This document shows positions 1 to 6,763 of a stretch of 10,366 nt of DNA, one piece after another. Location of the stretch: assembly GCA_039024295.1 (NCBI GenBank), contig JBCDIQ010000201.1, forward strand, positions 1 to 10,366. The letters are read 5' to 3'. Origin of the DNA: JBCDIQ01 sp039024295. Lineage in GTDB: Bacteria > Bacteroidota > Bacteroidia > J057. The notes below the pieces were generated by a model, which was not told the origin of the DNA, searched no databases, and saw nothing but the letters and a program-made list of their open reading frames with translations. Position 1 is the first letter of the stretch. Each line of letters starts with the position of its first letter. Made by a program: the position numbers and the translations under genes.

Positions 1-53
1 ACATGCTACACATCCACAAACAAACATAGAAAAAAACTACTAACTACTCAATT
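1..53. other. Left-edge intergenic DNA after the mlaE-like gene
   Basis: An A/T-rich stretch that follows the stop codon of the minus-strand permease gene. Read on the minus strand it holds the repeated motif AGTAGTTAGTAGT and then a run of seven T, but no stem that would make it an intrinsic terminator. A minus-strand ATG at 27-25 is open to the edge, but its eight following codons (Cys-rich) do not look like the start of an MlaF ATPase. I see no supported gene here. Confidence 0.4.
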
Positions 54-788
54 TTAGAATAAAATTATCCAGAGGAGGAAGTCGCCAGCCAGGATGGAAA
101 TGGCGGAAAGGACAAATGAGCGAATGGTCGCTTTACCTACCCCAGCGGCACCTCCGGTAGCGGTTATTCCCACGAAACAGCCAGTGAAAGCTATAGTAGC
201 CCCAAAAACCATTGACTTGATCAGGCCACCTGTGAGGTCACTGAGCTGGAAGAAATCCTGGATAGATTGAAAAAACTGTTGGCGGGTGATGTCCAGGAAA
301 TAATCAGAAACGGCATAAGCTCCCAATAGGGAAATTACCAGGGCAAAAAAGGTTAAAACGGGCATCATGAGGATAAGTGCCACCACACGGGGAATCACCA
401 GAAATGAAATGGGATCAATCCCCATGCATCTGAGGGCGTCTAACTGCTGGCTGATTTTCATGGTGCCAAGTTCGGCTGTCATGGAAGCGCCAATCCTTCC
501 AGAAATGACCAATGCCGTGAGAACAGGGGCCATTTCCATGAATACTACCCGTGCTACCTGGCCGCCCATGACGTTGAGGGAAACCATTCCCCTAAACTGG
601 TAGGCCGCCTGCCAGGCAATGATCGCACCGGAAAAGATTCCTACAATGAGTACAAGGGGCAAGGAATGAACCCCCATATGTTCCATCTGAGCCACCAACC
701 GTTTTCGCTGGTGCCAGGTAGTACCAAGTCGGCGAACAACCTGCCAGACCAAGAAGCCAAATTCGCCTAAGTCGTTGATTACCTTCAC
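54..788 (-). CDS. mlaE: MlaE/YrbE-family ABC transporter permease
   Basis: Inner-membrane permease of the Mla/MCE type, which works with an ATPase (MlaF) and a periplasmic MCE protein (MlaD) to move phospholipids between the inner and outer membranes. At 244 residues the length is near that of family members. Visible hallmarks are an amphipathic N-terminal stretch, hydrophobic segments near residues 42-62, 86-96, 126-160 and 195-212, the conserved core SGRIGASMTAELGTMK (96-111) followed by QQLDAL, and the C-terminal glycine-rich GGAAGVGKAT (212-221). The start is GTG at 788; the frame stays open to about 860, but no other ATG, GTG or TTG occurs there. The gene is divergent from the deacetylase gene with an 83-base gap. 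No mlaF or mlaD is in the window; in many genomes they lie directly downstream, which here is beyond the left edge. The family call is firm; the symbol is by homology, and transport direction cannot be told. Confidence 0.93.
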   Translation of the reverse strand: MKVINDLGEFGFLVWQVVRRLGTTWHQRKRLVAQMEHMGVHSLPLVLIVGIFSGAIIAWQAAYQFRGMVSLNVMGGQVARVVFMEMAPVLTALVISGRIGASMTAELGTMKISQQLDALRCMGIDPISFLVIPRVVALILMMPVLTFFALVISLLGAYAVSDYFLDITRQQFFQSIQDFFQLSDLTGGLIKSMVFGATIAFTGCFVGITATGGAAGVGKATIRSFVLSAISILAGDFLLWIILF

Positions 789-796
789 CAGAGCGG

Positions 797-828
797 TTTG
801 GGATTGTTCAGTGAGCTGACTAATATTG
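797..828 (+). promoter_or_regulatory. Bacteroidota-type promoter for the deacetylase-upp operon
   Basis: TTTG at 797-800, a spacer of exactly 20 bases, then TAATATTG at 821-828. This matches the Bacteroidota -33/-7 pattern (TTTG and TAnnTTTG) at all four -33 positions and at five of six fixed -7 positions. Transcription would start near 835, giving a leader of about 37 bases before the ATG at 872. It is the only good match in the gap. The prediction is by eye, without a transcript map. Confidence 0.5.
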
Positions 829-840
829 TACAGCCCATGA

Positions 841-848
841 CAAAGGTA
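841..848 (-). promoter_or_regulatory. Possible -7 element for the mlaE-like gene
   Basis: On the minus strand these bases read TACCTTTG, a perfect match to the Bacteroidota -7 element TAnnTTTG. Transcription would start about 7 bases further on, near 835, leaving about 47 bases before the GTG at 788. No TTG is found about 20 bases upstream, so only half the promoter pattern is present. If real, this start site and that of the plus-strand operon would lie almost face to face. Confidence 0.25.
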
Positions 849-871
849 ACAAAATCCTCATCCTAAGCGGT

Positions 872-2212
872 ATGCTATACCTCCTTTGTGACTTTCAAAG
901 TACGCGTCTCGATTATATTCTGAACATTGTATTTGACCGAATTTTACAGACAGAATACACCCTTTTGAGTTGGGAAGCTTACCAGCAAGGTATCGCCATT
1001 AAGGATGATACCCCTCATGTGGTCATGTATTACGGAGAAAAGCCTGGGGCCGGGCAATTTTTTATCCCAGACTCGGGCCTGCTCAGGGAAAACCGCATTC
1101 GGGAAGAAGCACCCGTTTTATTAGAACAAGCAGGAAGGCTTCCTCAACTTTTTTTCCAGGAGGAATTACAGCTGAAACCCACCGAAGGGGTAACCCATGA
1201 CCTGCTGGCATCTTGCTTTTTTCTCATCACCCAATATGAGCGGTATCAGCACCCCACAACGGGTACACATGGGAGGTATGACGAAGTAGCCTATGACAGT
1301 TATACCCGTAAATGGCACCATCACCCATTGGTGCAGCTCCTTGCAGAAGAACTTTGGCAACAGTTGCTTCAATTGGAGCCTAAGCTCTCCAGGATTCACA
1401 GAAGGACCTCTCTTCACCTTACATTCGATGTAGACCATCCCTGGAAGTATTGGTTCCGGGGATTCTTCGTTAATGCAGGTGGGTTGTTAAAGCATACCTT
1501 TCAGTTGAGGTTTCAGGTGGTCGGTGAAATGCTGAAAGCATTATTCTCCGGGAGCGATCCCTATAATACTTACCCCCTGATTCATCGGCATTTTCCACCG
1601 GAACACACTGCTTTTTTCTTTTTGCTTGACCGGACCACCCCTCAGGATGGCTGGCACACCTATAAAAATCGTCCCTATCGAAAACTGGTGAAGGGCCTGA
1701 AAGAGAAAGGATATGGAATTGGGCTTCATCCCTCATATGCGACTTACCTGAACCCTGAAAGGATAAAATTCGAACGGGAACGTCTGAATCGGTTGGTATT
1801 GGAAGATTCTGAGCATTCCCGGCAACACTTTTTGAGGTATCGGTTGCCTGAGACATTTAGGTTTTTGCTAGAGGCAGGAATAAGGCATGATTACACCCTG
1901 GCCATGTATACAGATAGGGGGTTTCCTACAGGCATGGCATTGTCGTATCCTTGGTTTGATCTGGGAAAAAATGAGGCCACAGAGCTAATGCTTCACCCAA
2001 CCACGGTGATGGATCGAAGCCTGAAAGACTACCAGGGACTAGGAGTGGATGAAGCCATGACGCAATGTCGTGAATTGTGGAAAGAGGTGGATACCGTAAA
2101 TGGATGCTTCCGAATCTTGCTCCATAACAATACCTTAAGTGATGAGGGAGAATGGGAAGGTTGGCGAATGCCTATTCTGAACCTTGTTGAAGAACTAACC
2201 TCCAGTTTATGA
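872..2212 (+). CDS. NodB-like polysaccharide deacetylase family protein with extra N-terminal domain
   Basis: The second half (from about residue 180) resembles the polysaccharide deacetylase fold: a strand ending in LTFDVDHPW (183-191) with the likely metal ligands Asp186 and Asp188, GIGLHPSYA (282-290) with His286, GIRHDYTLAMYTDRGFPTG (336-354), LMLHPTTVMD (372-381), and a final strand with His418 (FRILLHNN). The first 170 or so residues form a separate domain like that seen at the N-terminus of Bacteroidota deacetylase-family proteins. Unlike classical NodB enzymes, the second motif lacks the second histidine of HxxxH (Ala290 instead). No signal peptide is seen, so the protein is probably cytoplasmic and may act on a lipid-linked or precursor sugar; the substrate is unknown. 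ATG 872 gives an N-terminus typical of the family, without a clear ribosome binding site. Its stop overlaps the next start (ATGA), suggesting translational coupling. Confidence 0.85.
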   Translation: MLYLLCDFQSTRLDYILNIVFDRILQTEYTLLSWEAYQQGIAIKDDTPHVVMYYGEKPGAGQFFIPDSGLLRENRIREEAPVLLEQAGRLPQLFFQEELQLKPTEGVTHDLLASCFFLITQYERYQHPTTGTHGRYDEVAYDSYTRKWHHHPLVQLLAEELWQQLLQLEPKLSRIHRRTSLHLTFDVDHPWKYWFRGFFVNAGGLLKHTFQLRFQVVGEMLKALFSGSDPYNTYPLIHRHFPPEHTAFFFLLDRTTPQDGWHTYKNRPYRKLVKGLKEKGYGIGLHPSYATYLNPERIKFERERLNRLVLEDSEHSRQHFLRYRLPETFRFLLEAGIRHDYTLAMYTDRGFPTGMALSYPWFDLGKNEATELMLHPTTVMDRSLKDYQGLGVDEAMTQCRELWKEVDTVNGCFRILLHNNTLSDEGEWEGWRMPILNLVEELTSSL

Positions 2213-3201
2213 AGGGCCCCAAGCCCGATAAGTTAGAAATGAAGCTGGTGTCAGGCCGAAATATTGATCCAGCTCGATGGGACCATTTCGTCCATGAGGC
2301 TCCAACAGGAAGCGTGTTTGCCCTGCACGGGTATGCATCAGCAGAAAAAGACTGGCAGGCATGTATTGTGGAAGATACATCTGGTTGGCGGGCGGTAATG
2401 CCGATAATTGCCCGGAAAAAAGGGGGATTTTCCTATGTTACGCACCCTCCTTTTTGCCAGTTTTGGGGACCCATATTGGCACCACCCATCAGTTCACATC
2501 CTTACACCCGCCTGAGTGAAATGAAGAAGGTGATTTCTCTCCTTGCTGCCCACTTGGCTTCTTATACAAAGGTGACTACTTATTGCTCTCCAGCCCTTAC
2601 GTATCCTTTGCCCTTTCACTGGAATCACTTGCACCTGCATACGCGCTACACGTTTCAACTAGATTTGGGGGTAACGATTGATCGATTGAAGGAAAATTTA
2701 GCTCCACCTTTGAGGCGACAGGTCAAAAAGGCAATTAACGCGGGTTATGAGTTGAGGCTTGGACATGATGCATCCTATTTACTGGAACTAATTGAAAAAA
2801 ACCGACAGGAAGGCCATGACATCGTAGCTGGCATCCCAGACAGTTTTGAACGATTGCGTTGGATTACCCATTATTTGCTGGAAGAGGAGAAAGGGAGGGT
2901 GCTAAGCCTATGGGATGGAGCGGAATTACTGGCTGCTGGCTTATTTGCCCACTATAAAGGAACCACCACTTACCTTATCGGGAGCCAATCGCCGAAGAGG
3001 GGTGCTTCCGGAGCCATGTCTGCCCTGATGTGGGAAGCAATCCGGCAAGCGAAGGTTTCTGGAGACCATACCTTTGATTTTGAAGGGTCCATGATTGAAG
3101 GGGTGGAAGCCTTTTTTCGAAAGTTTGGTGCCCAGCCAGTACCTTATTTACAGATTTCAAAAAATGATTTACCTTTACCCATAAGATGGATCAGCGGATA
3201 A
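2209..3201 (+). CDS. FemAB/BioF2-type GNAT acyltransferase
   Basis: A 330-residue protein of the double-GNAT type (FemAB-like, Acetyltransf_6). The second half shows the usual landmarks: LRRQVKKAINAGYELRLG (168-185), where a basic helix begins the domain, a central strand region LWDGAELLAAGLFAHYKGTT (234-253), SPKRGASGAMSALMWEAI (261-278), and the family ending FDFEGSM (289-295), then GVEAFFRKFGAQPVPY (298-313). Relatives use aminoacyl-tRNA or acyl-CoA to modify peptidoglycan precursors or surface sugars; the donor and acceptor here cannot be read from sequence. There is no signal peptide or membrane segment. The start overlaps the stop of the deacetylase gene by 4 bases; Met11 (2239) is an alternative. 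The last 16 bases overlap the start of upp. Sharing an operon with a deacetylase-like enzyme suggests the two modify the same carbohydrate, which is an inference. Confidence 0.85.
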   Translation: MKGPKPDKLEMKLVSGRNIDPARWDHFVHEAPTGSVFALHGYASAEKDWQACIVEDTSGWRAVMPIIARKKGGFSYVTHPPFCQFWGPILAPPISSHPYTRLSEMKKVISLLAAHLASYTKVTTYCSPALTYPLPFHWNHLHLHTRYTFQLDLGVTIDRLKENLAPPLRRQVKKAINAGYELRLGHDASYLLELIEKNRQEGHDIVAGIPDSFERLRWITHYLLEEEKGRVLSLWDGAELLAAGLFAHYKGTTTYLIGSQSPKRGASGAMSALMWEAIRQAKVSGDHTFDFEGSMIEGVEAFFRKFGAQPVPYLQISKNDLPLPIRWISG

Positions 3202-3839
3202 AACTCATCAGTCGTCACAATTCCTGCCTTAACCAAATCGTGTTTGAACTACGGGCAGAAAAGATTCAGGAAGACCGACTCCGGTTCAGGAACAACATGG
3301 AGAAGGTGGGAGAACTATTGGCCTACGAAATCAGCAAGGAACTTTCCTACGAATCTCAAGAGGTAACGACACCTCTTGGAACCCTTGACATGGCTCTACC
3401 TTCCCACCAACCTGTAATTGTCTCTATTCTAAGGGCAGGTGTGCCGTTGCATAACGGGCTGTTACGTATGTTTGACAAGGCTGACAATGGGTTTATATCC
3501 GCCTACAGGCATCACACAAAAGGAAATGAGTTCATCGTAAAGGTTGAGTACATTGCCCTCCCCGAACCAAATGGGAGGGCTTTGATTCTGGCTGATCCCA
3601 TGATCGCAACCGGTAGAAGCCTGGTGTTAAGCTACAAAGCAATCGCTGAACAGTCGGATGAAATAGGCCCGGTGTTTGTTGCAGGTGCCATTGCCAGTGA
3701 GGAAGGCTTGGAGTATGTGTTGCGGCACATTCCCCACGCAAAGATTTATGTAGCAGCTATAGACAACGAACTGACTGCTCGTGGGTACATCGTACCTGGT
3801 CTGGGAGATGCTGGAGACTTGGCATTCGGACCCAAATAG
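3186..3839 (+). CDS. upp: Uracil phosphoribosyltransferase
   Basis: Converts uracil and PRPP to UMP and pyrophosphate in the cytoplasm (pyrimidine salvage). At 217 residues it has the normal length. Family features are visible in order: NNMEKVGELLAYEISK (36-51), TPLG (62-65), VSILRAGVPL (79-88) with Arg83, the type I phosphoribosyltransferase PRPP-binding motif ALILADPMIATGRS (132-145), and the uracil-binding C-terminal loop PGLGDAGDLAFG (204-215). The canonical motif reads DPMLATGGS, so Arg replaces the second Gly here, as seen in some relatives. Its ATG lies 16 bases inside the preceding gene, so it is probably translated by coupling as the last gene of the operon. It converges with the YfhO-family gene, with 24 bases between the stops. 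Confidence 0.96.
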   Translation: MDQRIKLISRHNSCLNQIVFELRAEKIQEDRLRFRNNMEKVGELLAYEISKELSYESQEVTTPLGTLDMALPSHQPVIVSILRAGVPLHNGLLRMFDKADNGFISAYRHHTKGNEFIVKVEYIALPEPNGRALILADPMIATGRSLVLSYKAIAEQSDEIGPVFVAGAIASEEGLEYVLRHIPHAKIYVAAIDNELTARGYIVPGLGDAGDLAFGPK

Positions 3840-3854
3840 GCGCATCGCCTCCAG

Positions 3855-3879
3855 AAAACCTTATCAGGCCTCACCTGAT
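3855..3879 (-). terminator. Weak terminator candidate after the YfhO-family gene
   Basis: ATCAGG (3863-3868) and CCTGAT (3874-3879) form a 6-bp stem with a 5-base loop. Read on the minus strand the stem is followed by AAGG and TTTTC (3858-3854). The hairpin covers the double stop codon TGA TAA of the membrane protein gene. A second small hairpin, AGGCG-CAT-CGCCT (3838-3850), sits beside it over the stop of upp. Both are short and the T-run is broken, so this is only a candidate. Confidence 0.25.
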
Positions 3880-6482
3880 TGCTGTCCCCTCCACCAATTC
3901 AATCCGGCAAAGCCAAGTGCTCCCAGGAACACCACAATTACCAGAATAGAGAAAATGAGGGAGATGGTTTCCCCTGTAAAATAGGAATCGGGTTCAAACC
4001 GGCACTCAATGGTATGTTTACCCGCAGGAACTCTAGCAGCCCGCAGGACATAGTTTACCCGAAAATGATTCATCGGTTCACCGTCCAGGTAAAACTGCCA
4101 TCCTTTCCCACTGTTGTAGTATACCTCAGAGAACACGGCTAGCTGTTCCTTTTGCGTATTGGTCTGGTAGGTGATTTTATGAGGGGCGTATGCAGTAAGC
4201 GAAATAGTGGCAGAAGGATCAGGTTGTGGGGTAAATCCTTTTGTTTGTGTTACCACATTAGGCTGGCTTATGTCCGCGACTGCAGTTTGTTGTGGATCAA
4301 TTCTGTTAAGTGCTGCGATCTCTTCATCTGGCGAATTAACCGTTTGTAATTCACGCACAAACCATGCATTGCCATATGCTGATGGGTTCACCAATGGACG
4401 AGCTTTGGGGTTGTATATGAAATACTTGGTATTAAGCATATTGTGAACCCGAAGCTGTGCGAGGGTAGCTCTAATGGAAGAGTCGCTGGGCTGGCTTTGT
4501 AACGTGGTCTTTAACATCTGCATCTCCCGGCTGATATGTCGTTCGATCAAATCCTGGTAGCGCCTGAATTTTGCTGCATGATACCCCCCAACTGATTTAT
4601 GGTGAAAAGAGGTTTGCGCTTCATTAAACGTATTGCTCGCCAGGTTCATCACTCTGTAATGGGGCGCTTTGTCCTGCAGGATAAAATTATCTGCTGGGCT
4701 GGGTTGAGCACGCTGGGTGGTGTAGCTTGGTGCCTTGAAGTTGTCATTGTTGAGGTAGCGTTTGTTGACCGTCCACATATCAACGATGGTCAGCCCCCCG
4801 ATAATCGCATAAACCGCAAGGGCAGATTTCAATCGATTGGTGACAAACAAAAAGATAGCAGCAGCTGCTGCTGTTATGAACACCAAGGACCGAAAGGCAT
4901 CTGTTTGTAAGAGGGACACCCGTAAATCATACAGGATGTCGAGGTATTCTCCTGGCATCTGGCCTAGTTGTTCACTGTCAACCCGTCCGCTGAAACTAAA
5001 CAGGGTGCTCCCCATCAGGAGAAAAATCAGGCACAGCCCACCCGTGACCCCAGCAGCAATGCCCAGGCTTCTGGTAAGTTTTCGGCTGTCTGGTCTTGTC
5101 TCGGGATCCATGATACGTTGCAGGGCCATGATGCCGAGTAAAGGCATGGTAAATTCAGCAATCACCAGGGTCATGGCTACTGCTCGAAATTTGTTGTATA
5201 AGGGAAAATTATAGAACAGCAATTCGGCAAAAGGCATGAAATGCCGACCCCAGGCCATCATGAATGACAGGAGGGTCGCCATCAACAGTGCCCATTTCAT
5301 AGGACCGTCTACCACCATTAAGCCCAAAACGAAGAGGAAAAATATAATGGCTCCGATGTAAACCGGACCCGAAGTAAACGGCTGATCACCCCAATAGGTG
5401 GGCATGCCCCCAATCAACTGATTGGCTTGCTGGCCGAATTTTCTTCGAAGCTCTTTCGCCGTATCTGAATCTCGGTCTACAGGGGTTTGAGAGGAGCCCC
5501 CCATAAAATTGGGAACCAGTAGGGTGAGGGTTTCGTCAATGCCATAGCTCCAACTCAAGGCATAATCAATCTTTAGGCCTGCTTCCCCTTGATTTTCTTG
5601 AGGGGTAAGGACTGCCTTCCCACGCATGGTTTCATCTGCATACTCATAGGTGGTCCATATGCGACTGGTGTTGGGCAAAAATCCCAGAATAGCTGCTAAC
5701 AGCAGAACTGCTGTTGCTTTAAAAAATTCAGGTAAGGCTTGCTTTTTCAAGGCATCTGCAAAAAGGGCTATTCCGATGATGACAAAAGTGAGGAGGAAAT
5801 AGTAAGTAATCTGAAAGTGGTTTGCATTCAGTTCAAGTGCCGTAGAAAATGCGGTAAGGGCACCTCCCAGCAGGTACTTTCCCTGGTAGGTGAGCATGAT
5901 TCCTGCCATGACAAAAGGAATGTAGGAAAGCGCATTTGCCTTTGAGGTGTGTCCGGCCTCCAGGATAATGAAAAAGTAAGACGAAAAAGCAAATGCAAAG
6001 GCACCCACTGCGCTGAGCCAAGGATTGACCCGCATCACCAATAGCAACAGGTAAAACCCTACGAACAGGGTAAAAATGTACTTAAAGGGTTGGGGGATGC
6101 CGAAGTGAATCAATGCATCTACCTTTCGGAACAGGTTGCCCGGGTAAGGAGAACCAATCTGAAAGGTAGGCATTCCACTAAAGATGCCATTTGTCCAAAG
6201 CACAGGTTCATCATCCCCATTTTCTGCTATGTAGTCCTTTACATCCTGGGCCATTCCCTGTACCTGGTACAAGTCTGACTGGAAAATGACCTTGCCACTC
6301 AGCATGGGCGAGAAATAGACGGCCAACAAAGCAGCAAATCCCAAGATTATTCCCAAATGGGTCAGGGGCGTTCGCCATTTAGAAGGAGGGCCTGCGGCTT
6401 TTTGGGGCTTAGGAGAATGCTGAGCCTTTTTAGGGGAAGGGGACTTACCTTTTGCCGCTGGTTTTTTCGACTTTTTTGCCAT
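3864..6482 (-). CDS. YfhO-family polytopic membrane protein (GT-C-like)
   Basis: An 872-residue integral membrane protein of the YfhO family, whose members resemble GT-C glycosyltransferases and are linked in Gram-positives to glycosylation of teichoic or lipoteichoic acids. A Lys/Pro/Ala-rich cytoplasmic tail (residues 1-37) precedes the first membrane span (about 41-60). The first outer loop holds QSDLYQVQGMAQDVKDYI (68-85), where Asp70 could be the GT-C type acidic residue, then WTNGIFSGMPTFQIGSPYP (96-114). Many further spans follow to about residue 580. A soluble, strand-rich domain comes next and ends with the family signature VFSEVYYNSGKGWQFYLDG (783-801), VNYVLRAARVPAGKHTIE (809-826), and a last span near 838-862. 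ATG 6482 has no clear ribosome binding site, but the N-terminus fits the family. The gene is transcribed alone, with a promoter-like site upstream and a terminator of msrA separating it from that gene. In a Gram-negative host the sugar and acceptor are unknown. Confidence 0.88.
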   Translation of the reverse strand: MAKKSKKPAAKGKSPSPKKAQHSPKPQKAAGPPSKWRTPLTHLGIILGFAALLAVYFSPMLSGKVIFQSDLYQVQGMAQDVKDYIAENGDDEPVLWTNGIFSGMPTFQIGSPYPGNLFRKVDALIHFGIPQPFKYIFTLFVGFYLLLLVMRVNPWLSAVGAFAFAFSSYFFIILEAGHTSKANALSYIPFVMAGIMLTYQGKYLLGGALTAFSTALELNANHFQITYYFLLTFVIIGIALFADALKKQALPEFFKATAVLLLAAILGFLPNTSRIWTTYEYADETMRGKAVLTPQENQGEAGLKIDYALSWSYGIDETLTLLVPNFMGGSSQTPVDRDSDTAKELRRKFGQQANQLIGGMPTYWGDQPFTSGPVYIGAIIFFLFVLGLMVVDGPMKWALLMATLLSFMMAWGRHFMPFAELLFYNFPLYNKFRAVAMTLVIAEFTMPLLGIMALQRIMDPETRPDSRKLTRSLGIAAGVTGGLCLIFLLMGSTLFSFSGRVDSEQLGQMPGEYLDILYDLRVSLLQTDAFRSLVFITAAAAAIFLFVTNRLKSALAVYAIIGGLTIVDMWTVNKRYLNNDNFKAPSYTTQRAQPSPADNFILQDKAPHYRVMNLASNTFNEAQTSFHHKSVGGYHAAKFRRYQDLIERHISREMQMLKTTLQSQPSDSSIRATLAQLRVHNMLNTKYFIYNPKARPLVNPSAYGNAWFVRELQTVNSPDEEIAALNRIDPQQTAVADISQPNVVTQTKGFTPQPDPSATISLTAYAPHKITYQTNTQKEQLAVFSEVYYNSGKGWQFYLDGEPMNHFRVNYVLRAARVPAGKHTIECRFEPDSYFTGETISLIFSILVIVVFLGALGFAGLNWWRGQQSGEA

Positions 6483-6578
6483 GGTGAGAGGTTAATGGCA
6501 TATCTGGTGATCAGAACAGAAATTAGCTATACCTTCAAATCTGATTCCCTTGACAGCCAGTTCATTTTTTACAGCAAT

Positions 6579-6609
6579 CAAAACTAATATGCCCTTTTGC
6601 AAATAACAA
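6579..6609 (-). promoter_or_regulatory. Bacteroidota-type promoter for the YfhO-family gene
   Basis: On the minus strand TTG (6609-6607), a 20-base spacer, then TAGTTTTG (6586-6579), which matches TAnnTTTG at every fixed position. Transcription would begin near 6572, giving a leader of about 90 bases before the ATG at 6482. The site lies just downstream of the msrA terminator, which supports independent transcription of the membrane protein gene. Confidence 0.55.
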
Positions 6610-6633
6610 GGAAGTCCCTATTTCCCTGTACCT

Positions 6634-6668
6634 AAAAACCTCCTGCTATGATTGCTCATAGCAGGAGG
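6634..6668 (-). terminator. Rho-independent terminator of msrA
   Basis: A perfect 12-bp stem, CCTCCTGCTATG (6639-6650) paired with CATAGCAGGAGG (6657-6668), with the 6-base loop ATTGCT. Read on the minus strand it is followed at once by TTTTT (6638-6634). This is the form of an intrinsic terminator for leftward transcription, about 95 bases after the stop codon of msrA. On the plus strand no T-run follows, so it acts in one direction. Confidence 0.85.
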
Positions 6669-6679
6669 ACATATGGTGG

Positions 6680-6757
6680 TCAGTTTTCAGGATTCAGTTT
6701 TCTAGTAGGTGTAATAAAGGTTATTTCCCCAAAACTGTAAACCAAGTACTGTTAACC
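6680..6757. repeat. Two short direct-repeat pairs, each with 14-base period
   Basis: TCAGTTTTC occurs at 6680-6688 and 6694-6702. ACTGTAAACC (6734-6743) is followed by the one-mismatch copy ACTGTTAACC (6748-6757). Both pairs repeat every 14 bases. CAGTTTT of the first pair is also the inverse of AAAACTG at 6731-6737. They lie in the msrA trailer and may be chance in A/T-rich DNA. Confidence 0.35.
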
Positions 6758-6763
6758 GGAAAC

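Larger units (their letters stand above)
6483..6763. other. Intergenic region between msrA and the YfhO-family gene
   Basis: 281 bases without a credible gene. Read on the minus strand it holds, in order, the 3' trailer of msrA with two short direct-repeat pairs, the msrA terminator (6634-6668), then the promoter-like site (6579-6609) and about 90 bases of leader for the YfhO-family gene. I see no conserved riboswitch and no small ORF with convincing features. Confidence 0.5.

Noticed and set aside
1470..1856. 128-codon minus-strand frame inside the deacetylase gene
   Set aside because: The plus-strand frame carries conserved motifs across this stretch; the antisense frame shows no domain, start context or neighbour support.
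3838..3850. AGGCG-CAT-CGCCT hairpin over the upp stop as a terminator
   Set aside because: Five-bp stem, no T-run after it on the plus strand.
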